A stretch of 64,000 nucleotides of DNA, taken from the NCBI GenBank assembly GCA_008360975.2, contig CM039182.1, forward strand, positions 57,300,491 through 57,364,490, written 5' to 3'. The notes beneath the pieces are model-generated. The model saw only the letters and a list, made by a program, of their open reading frames with translations, was not told where the DNA came from and did not search any database. The stretch's first letter is position 1. Each line of letters begins with the position of its first letter. The DNA comes from Lichenostomus cassidix. Taxonomy: Eukaryota > Chordata > Aves > Passeriformes > Meliphagidae. Positions 57,393-64,000 of this stretch are shown here, in pieces. The position numbers and the translations under genes were made by a program.

Positions 57393-60300
57393 CTCCCATT
57401 ACTTGCCTTCTCCATAAAAATTCTTTGGAACTAGATTTTTATCACTTTTGCTAGGAAATGGAACTCTGATCTCACTTGGATCTTTGTATTGCTACAATGT
57501 AAGTAATACTCTGTTTAAGAGAGTACCTTTAATAATTATTTTGAAGTCTCTTACCAGCTACAGTAGCCATTGAGCCTATTAGAATGGTTAAACCTTTGGA
57601 TGAATTAACAGACCAGATGAACAGATACAATTTACGCACTTATAACAAAAGTCACTCTTTCCAGAAAATTAGAGTACCATCTTGCAGATTGTTGGAATGA
57701 TGCTGCCTGGTGGCATTTTCCTTCTGCCACAGAATAGCTGCAAATCACTCCCCAGTGAACTGAAGAGTCCTACAGGATAGCAAATGGATCAGAAATGCCC
57801 CTGGAGTGAAGTCTCTTTGAATTTAGGGGATTTCTGTTCAAACAGCTAGAGCTGCACTTGCCTCTTGTATTTCCTCTTTCAGCATAGATGTGGCTACAGG
57901 CTTGTTGAAACAACCTGACAGAACAAAAAACAAGTCACCCTTGCCTGGTGGCAACTGTTCTCACTGTAACATTGTGCCTCTAAGAAGGCTCCTGTCCCCA
58001 TTCCTGGCCAACAGCAGATGCTTGGTGAAGAGTGACATGAGCGAGAAGGGTGACATGAGCATGATGATACAAGTCCAGACATCGTCTGGTTGCTCCATGG
58101 CTCCTGACCATGGCTGGTCACAGCTCAAGGTGGCACAGGGACCTGCCAGCGTGAAGGTGCATGTTGGTGGGTTGGCTCTGTACACCCAGAGCCAAGCCTG
58201 AAGGGTTGGAGGGGAGGGAAAGGATTCACACACAAACACAAAGAAGAAGAAGGGGTGTCCCCCAGGCAGGCTGGAGCTTGCCTGAGACATTATTGAACAG
58301 GCAGCTCCATCTACCTGGAACGTGCTGTCTCCAGTACAGTCCTGCCTGATCACACCCAAACCAGCCTTTGTTCTTCAATAGCTATAAAATGCACTGGCTA
58401 TCGTGTCTGGTGTTGCTACTGGTTCTTTTTGGTAAGTCATATTTAGTGATCTCACTCTTCATGGGAGAAATGTGACTGTTAGGATTTGGTCTCTATTAGG
58501 TGTTTGATTTGGGGTCTCCCTGATCTTAGATCAATGTTCCCTGAGTTGCAGAGGCTACAGGCTACCCTCCAGCATAATTTAGGAACAGAAAAATATGGCA
58601 CAGAGGTGCAATTGCACCCAGCCCTTTTCTTGAAATATACAGCCTAGCTGTGATCTTGAAGGAGAGCCTGTTCCCGGGGGCTCCATGTGCTGTTTAGTGT
58701 TAATGGCAAGACACAAAATCCTAACCCAGACTTCCTCCTGAGCCTGAGTGCCTCTGCTGGTAGCCTGCTGCTCTTGCTCCAGGCTTTTCTGCTTCATGCA
58801 TTCAAATGCTTCTATTTTATGTGGCTGGATGTAATGGGACTCACCTGTTTACACTGCCAAGCTAAGTCAGCAAAATAACCTTGAATCTCTGTGAAGATTT
58901 CTCCTAGTCTCCTGCAATCACTCCCCTCCCCAAAATGTTATTGTCCCCTTCCATGCCACCAGAGAAAATCCAAAGCCCTCCAAACCATCAGTGCAAGAAC
59001 TAAAGCTGTCACAGGCATACAGTTTCCATAGGTAGCACTTTTCATGTTGGTTAATGAACTTTGTGAGGGCCTTATTACTATGGCAGTAGAATTGCTTGGT
59101 GACTTGTGCAGCACAAATAAAATGGGACTAAAATGGGACTAAAATTGTGAGTGCAAAAGTTTAAAGGAATACAGTTACTGTGTGTTTGTTAATTCCATCT
59201 TTGCAGGAGGATAGCAGCTGCTTTTCTTTTCTTTTTTAACAGATGGAGTGATTTCTCATGTAGTGTTACAGTAATGACCAATGTGACACAGAAGGAAAAT
59301 TCTGTGACAATATGGTGAGCAAGATCTTATTGACAGCTCCACTTGGTTGTAATTTGTAAGCTCTATATTGTTGCTCTATTCTTTTTTTTCTCCCCCTACC
59401 TCCCAAATGCTGCCTGTCTTTTCTGCCATATAGAATTAGATTTCAAGCTGAATCAAACAGTTTAATTTGAAGGACTCTTAGCTAAAAGCTGTTCAAAATG
59501 TTCACGAGAGTTTACACCCCATCATAAGTTTAAAAAAATTAGGAAAAAATAAAAGCATTGCATTATGAAATGATGGTGTGAAAATTATCCTGTATTTAAT
59601 GTCTCTGTTGAGACAGCTGCCTTGATTTATTCTGTAGCAGCTGATGCCTTCTCAAGGAAGGGAATTTCCCCCTTTGCAAAAAGGAGCTTGGCCCTAGCAT
59701 GAAGGAGGGCATAGCCCAAATGTGGACCATGAATGACCAGAGACAAGTGCTTGTAGCCTGCCTTGTGACTGAACAGTGTGCAGGGGTTGGAAATAAGTGC
59801 AAGGACATCATTGGCAGACAAAATCTGCGACTTCTGCCATGCATAGGGGTGCTCAGAGCAAATGCCACCATCCATTTGTAGAGGAGCTGAAAATCTACCT
59901 GGAGACCCTGACCCACAGCCCCTCTTTTGCAAGACAGCATTAACTTTGTCACTGTGTGCATTGCTCCATTAGGTAAAGGGCTCTGAAAGTCCCCATAAGC
60001 TTCTCAGCTACCTTTATGGGGAATAAGCCACAAGGCAATCTATTTGTAAGATGGACAGGATGTTGTTCCACTCTTCCTTTGAACTTCTTAAATTTGAAAC
60101 TTGAAAAAATAAAAAGAATGTTTGTTAGCTTGATACTAGCAAAGTAAAAAGTAGAGTGGAAATGTTTTTTTTAAAGGGAACATTGCAAAATAACAGAGAT
60201 TCTATTTTTCTATGGATGATAAGGAAGATAGAACCATCCAGTGGATTCAGCCACAGTGTAAAGCAGAACTGCAGAAACTATCATGACAGTATGAGGACAG

Positions 60301-63300
60301 GTGGAGCCTGCATGTGCTGCAATCCTGACCTTCTGTGCTCCTGTTTGAGGGTTCTGTAGTCATCCTTGCTCCTAAGCACTGTGAACTGGCAAATTCTGCT
60401 CTTGGAAACAGTTCCCTAAAAAATAGTCCCAAGGGCTGGTTTTCGTGCTTGCTACCAAATGCCACTGGCTCTAACAGTCCTGTTGCAGAAATGTGTACAG
60501 TGCTAACACAGCCATTTCTTTATAACAGGGAGAAATGCCCCTAAGAGAAACATTTTCCTTTACAGTTCATAAATGGGACTTAACTTTTTGTGTTTTCTAC
60601 ACATACAAAATGAGGCTTTTTTGATCTCTATGGCAGATTTTTCTTTAATTTCTGGAATTAGTGGAAACTTGTGATAGTGTTTTTCAGAAGATTTGTTTGA
60701 ATAAGGGGAGATTAGGCTGATTCTTTATTTCACATTAACTGCCTTTAAAATTTCTCCAAGTGAAGGGCTACCAGCCTGCTGCTCAGTGACAAATAATTTT
60801 GATTCATCCTCACTCCCCACAGGGTTATCCTCCTTCTTACTAATGTTTGACATTTTACATTTTAATTAAAATCACCCTCCAAGCAGCAAACCACTAAGAG
60901 AGTGACAGATATTCCTACTGCAACAAGATATAAGAAAAAGGGCAATTTGCTAACTATATCTTCAATAGTGCCTCTCACTTACTTGCTATGTGAGTACCTA
61001 ATGAGTGTGTGTGTGTGATGTGTGAGACAAGGCAATGCCTATCTTAACATTCAGGGCATTTCCAGTGTCTGAAGACACTATATTTTGATGTCTGCATACC
61101 AGTAGGAGCAGCTGGGACTCGGGGTAACCTGGTGGACAGGTGTAGAGAGGGTGTTTGTGTAAAAACCTGTATTAGTCAGGACGTTAATATATCATGAGAA
61201 GGTGGAGAGCAGGCACCAAAGCTGGTGTCAGTGGCAGCATAGAGGAGATGTTTGGTGGGAGATGAAGCAAGAGGTTGGAGTGCATACGAAAGGTGTGAGG
61301 TGCACAGAGGTGGAGATCAATATTACAATGTGCTTAGAAGGAAGAGGAGGTGATGCCACTGCAAAGGATCGATATCCCTTGCAGAGGTGAGTCTGGAGGC
61401 CTCAAGAGGGGAAGTAACAAATGTTTTGATTATTTGAACAGTAAAAAGGAAGACCTGAAAATAGAGCAATGGCGGTTTTTTTAACTGCTCTGTACATAAG
61501 TCAGAGAAAGGATAATCCATGGAAGTTGCCCTCTAGTGTACAGAGCCTGATGACAAAATGATGGTAGAGCCAGAGGGACAAGGATGGATGCAGGCAGAGG
61601 GACAGAGCAGTGCTGTAAATACATTGAGGAATTGTTGCCTGACTCTATATGGAGAAACAGAGGATGGAAAGAGATTGATCCACTGCCTTAGGAACAAACT
61701 CAGAGTGAACCCATCTGCATATGAATCTTATCTACCTTTGGCAGAGAGTTCTAGTGAGCTGTGTTCAGGTGTTCATGACAAACCAATTTTTTTAGATAGC
61801 AGTGGCTGGACATGTACAATGTAAACAATTCCATCTTTCCTCATGCACTTTAAGTGGCTAAGTTGTGAGAGAGCAGTGATGCAGCCTACATCTCATTTGT
61901 TTCTAATCCAATGCAGCATCTTCCTGATTCTCACTGGTGTCTCTTCCTCCATCTCAAACCCAACAACAAAAAATATTTTTCTCATATGTACCAGATCTGC
62001 TGGTATTTAGAATTAGGTTTCAAATGTCTTTAGAAATGACAGTGTGCAGGAAAAGGTCTTTCAAAATCCTAAAAGTTACAGGCTTGTCTGGGCTTTCTGA
62101 ATTACAATACAAAATCCAAAGGAATAGGCAGAAATGATGACTCCCTTTCATGTGATTCTAGCTGCCCTTAGGAGATGAACAGTGAAATATGTGACTTCTG
62201 AAGAGAAATATACTGAATAAAGAAGGCTTAGATATATTGGTACAAATATACAGGGAAAGAGAGAAAGCTGTAAGGCAGACGGCAAGGTTTTGCATTCACA
62301 GCTCATTTCTCCTTCCTTCTGGAACAGAAAAGTGAGAGAAACATGGTAGTTCCTCCTAAACAGCCTAATTGATCTGCATTTCAGCATCACCAAAAACACA
62401 CAATCAAGTGGCATGAACTGGTCTCTTGTAACTCCAGAAAGAGATCTGGTTTTGGTTTGCTGGAATAGGTGCTTGGTAACAAAACCTCTGTGTCATGTCC
62501 TCTTGGAAATAACAACTTGGTGAATAAAAGTTGCTCTAAGAAGTAGTGTTGGTGTCTCCTCATGACTTGGTCCTTAGGAGGCAATTAATGAAGAATGGTA
62601 GAGGTGCCCCTCCCATCCTGACATCTCAATTTTTTGTGGAGGAGGCTCTTGTGTCAGCCCTGTTAGAACCACTTTGACTTCCTGAGTGCCATTGCTGGGT
62701 GTCTTTGTGTGGCTATGATGGAGAGGATCCTGGCTGTTTCCAGAAGCAAGTTTCTTTGGAAACTGCAAGGACATCCAGATGCTTTGTGAGACTTTTTGAG
62801 TGCATACACATATGTGAAAAGAGGAAGCAGACACCATGTCTCAGGAAAACGAGTGCAATGCTGTACAAATTCTTAACCTCCATCAGCCATTCCTCAGATA
62901 TGTAGAGTCATGGGTTAGTCTACAGAGGCATGTGGAAGGAAAGAAACTCAAGCTAGCTAAATGATCTGAATTTAGAGTGGATTGATTAAATTCCATTAAA
63001 TCCCTGTGTAGATGTCCTTGTTCAGAATTAAGGTAAAGTAAGATAAGTCTCATAAAGGCCAAGTTAATTCTGAAGGAGAATACATACCCAGAGATTTAAT
63101 GCATTTTTAACTAATCCATTTTAGCAGTTAATTCAGATTAACTGCACTCAGTTTTCCTCTCTGGCAAAGCCCTTCAAGGGAACAAGATATGGAAAAACAC
63201 CAGGCTGAGCAGTGCAATGTTTTTAAACATCCTACACTGTCGATTTCAAAGCAGATAATTAGTGCCACAGCAACCCTGTACTGAATGGCTGCACGCAGAC

Positions 63301-64000
63301 CTACCTGTGTTGGTGCTGTCAGAGGGGACAGTGGTCTCAGGAAGGACTTGCTAAGAGCATCCTTGCTTCCAGGAAAGTGCTTTGAGAAATGCTGCAGCAT
63401 GCTGTTAAGGCCTTGGCTAACCTGCTGCTACAAGGAATTTTGATCATTAATGAGGTGTCTGTGCTAGTAAAATGAATCCTCCTCACAATGAGTGTGGAGT
63501 CGGCTGATACCCGTGTCTGCCCATTGTTTGTGTGCCAGAGCTGCAGGATGCACTGTGAATCTTAATGGTTTCCCTCCTACCTGGAGTGATGTATTCTTGG
63601 GCCAAATCCTGTGTTTACTCTTTTGTGTAAACAAAGCATTGCTTAGCCCGGTGCAGTCTTTAGTTTAAAAAGTCAAAACCTGGAGTTTAAGCTTTTCTAT
63701 TGATTTAAAAAATATATTGCAAACAATAGCTTAAAAGGAAATGGGAGATTATGAATAAATAATAAGGTGCATAGGTGTACAGGGAAAATACAGCAGTCCA
63801 TAAATATAGTTAAGAATTCAGTTGTACAGTAAAAAGAAAGGGCATAAAAATGTAGATGACTAAGGCAATATGTGTGCAGAGGATTAATAATATACCATGA
63901 ATTAAAATATGCAAGTATTGGGGACCAAATTGCTTTTACTACTCTATACATTTTTTTAAAGTACCTAGAGGCCTTCAGGTATGAGTGCTAAAATAAAAAT
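57393..64000. other. Unassigned non-coding DNA to window end
   Basis: No gene or named element is recognised. A tiny tandem duplication (AAAATGGGACT twice) lies near 59120-59141 and a short GT run near 61006-61017. Open frames are at most about 130 codons and overlap on both strands. The last 300 bp are AT-rich. Confidence 0.55.

Overview
The window is vertebrate, and most likely bird, non-coding DNA. The main evidence is a 5'-truncated CR1 LINE 3' end at about 17078-17305, with the CR1 C-terminal codons, the 3' UTR and the terminal TTCTATGATTC-type motif. Two LTR insertions and a background of about 40-45% GC with many poly(A)/poly(T) runs and short microsatellites fit this. The solo LTR at 5544-6441 resembles LTRs I remember from songbird genomes, so a passerine is my best guess, but that is from memory. 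I could not recognise a single intact host exon, rRNA or tRNA gene, or a CRISPR array. The open frames are short, overlap on both strands, and look like chance frames. The window is best read as an intergenic region or part of a very large intron.

Layout: 1-5538 is unassigned DNA. At 5539-6446 there is a CpG-rich solo LTR (898 bp, TG...CA ends, TACTA duplicated on both sides), followed by a possible decayed antisense CR1 scrap. The stretch 6600-16486 is unassigned, with an AT-rich tract and two candidate conserved elements. A perfect 80-bp tandem duplication lies at 16487-16646 and the CR1 end at 17078-17305. A perfect 30-bp tandem duplication lies at 24267-24326. From 24881 to 27149 there is a complete but non-coding LTR retroelement on the minus strand. 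From 27156 to 64000 I see unassigned DNA with microsatellites, inverted repeats, tRNA/MIR-like SINE scraps and a few candidate conserved non-coding blocks.

The most interesting object is the minus-strand LTR element at 24881-27149. It has two 397-bp LTRs about 97% identical by hand count, a 6-bp target-site duplication (ATTGGG), an 18-nt primer binding site that appears to match the 3' end of a tRNA-Ala perfectly, a splice-donor-like GTAAGA just downstream, a purine tract before the 3' LTR, and U3 signals (GC box, AP-1 site, TATA-like A-rich box). It has no recognisable gag, pol or env. Its 1.475-kb interior instead holds a CpG-rich block with YY1-type motifs, a tandem repeat of hairpins, and a long bulged hairpin. 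This is the anatomy of a non-autonomous element that keeps all cis signals and borrows proteins in trans. The interior may include captured host sequence.

Nothing suggests that these features work together as a pathway. They are independent insertions and local duplications in host DNA.
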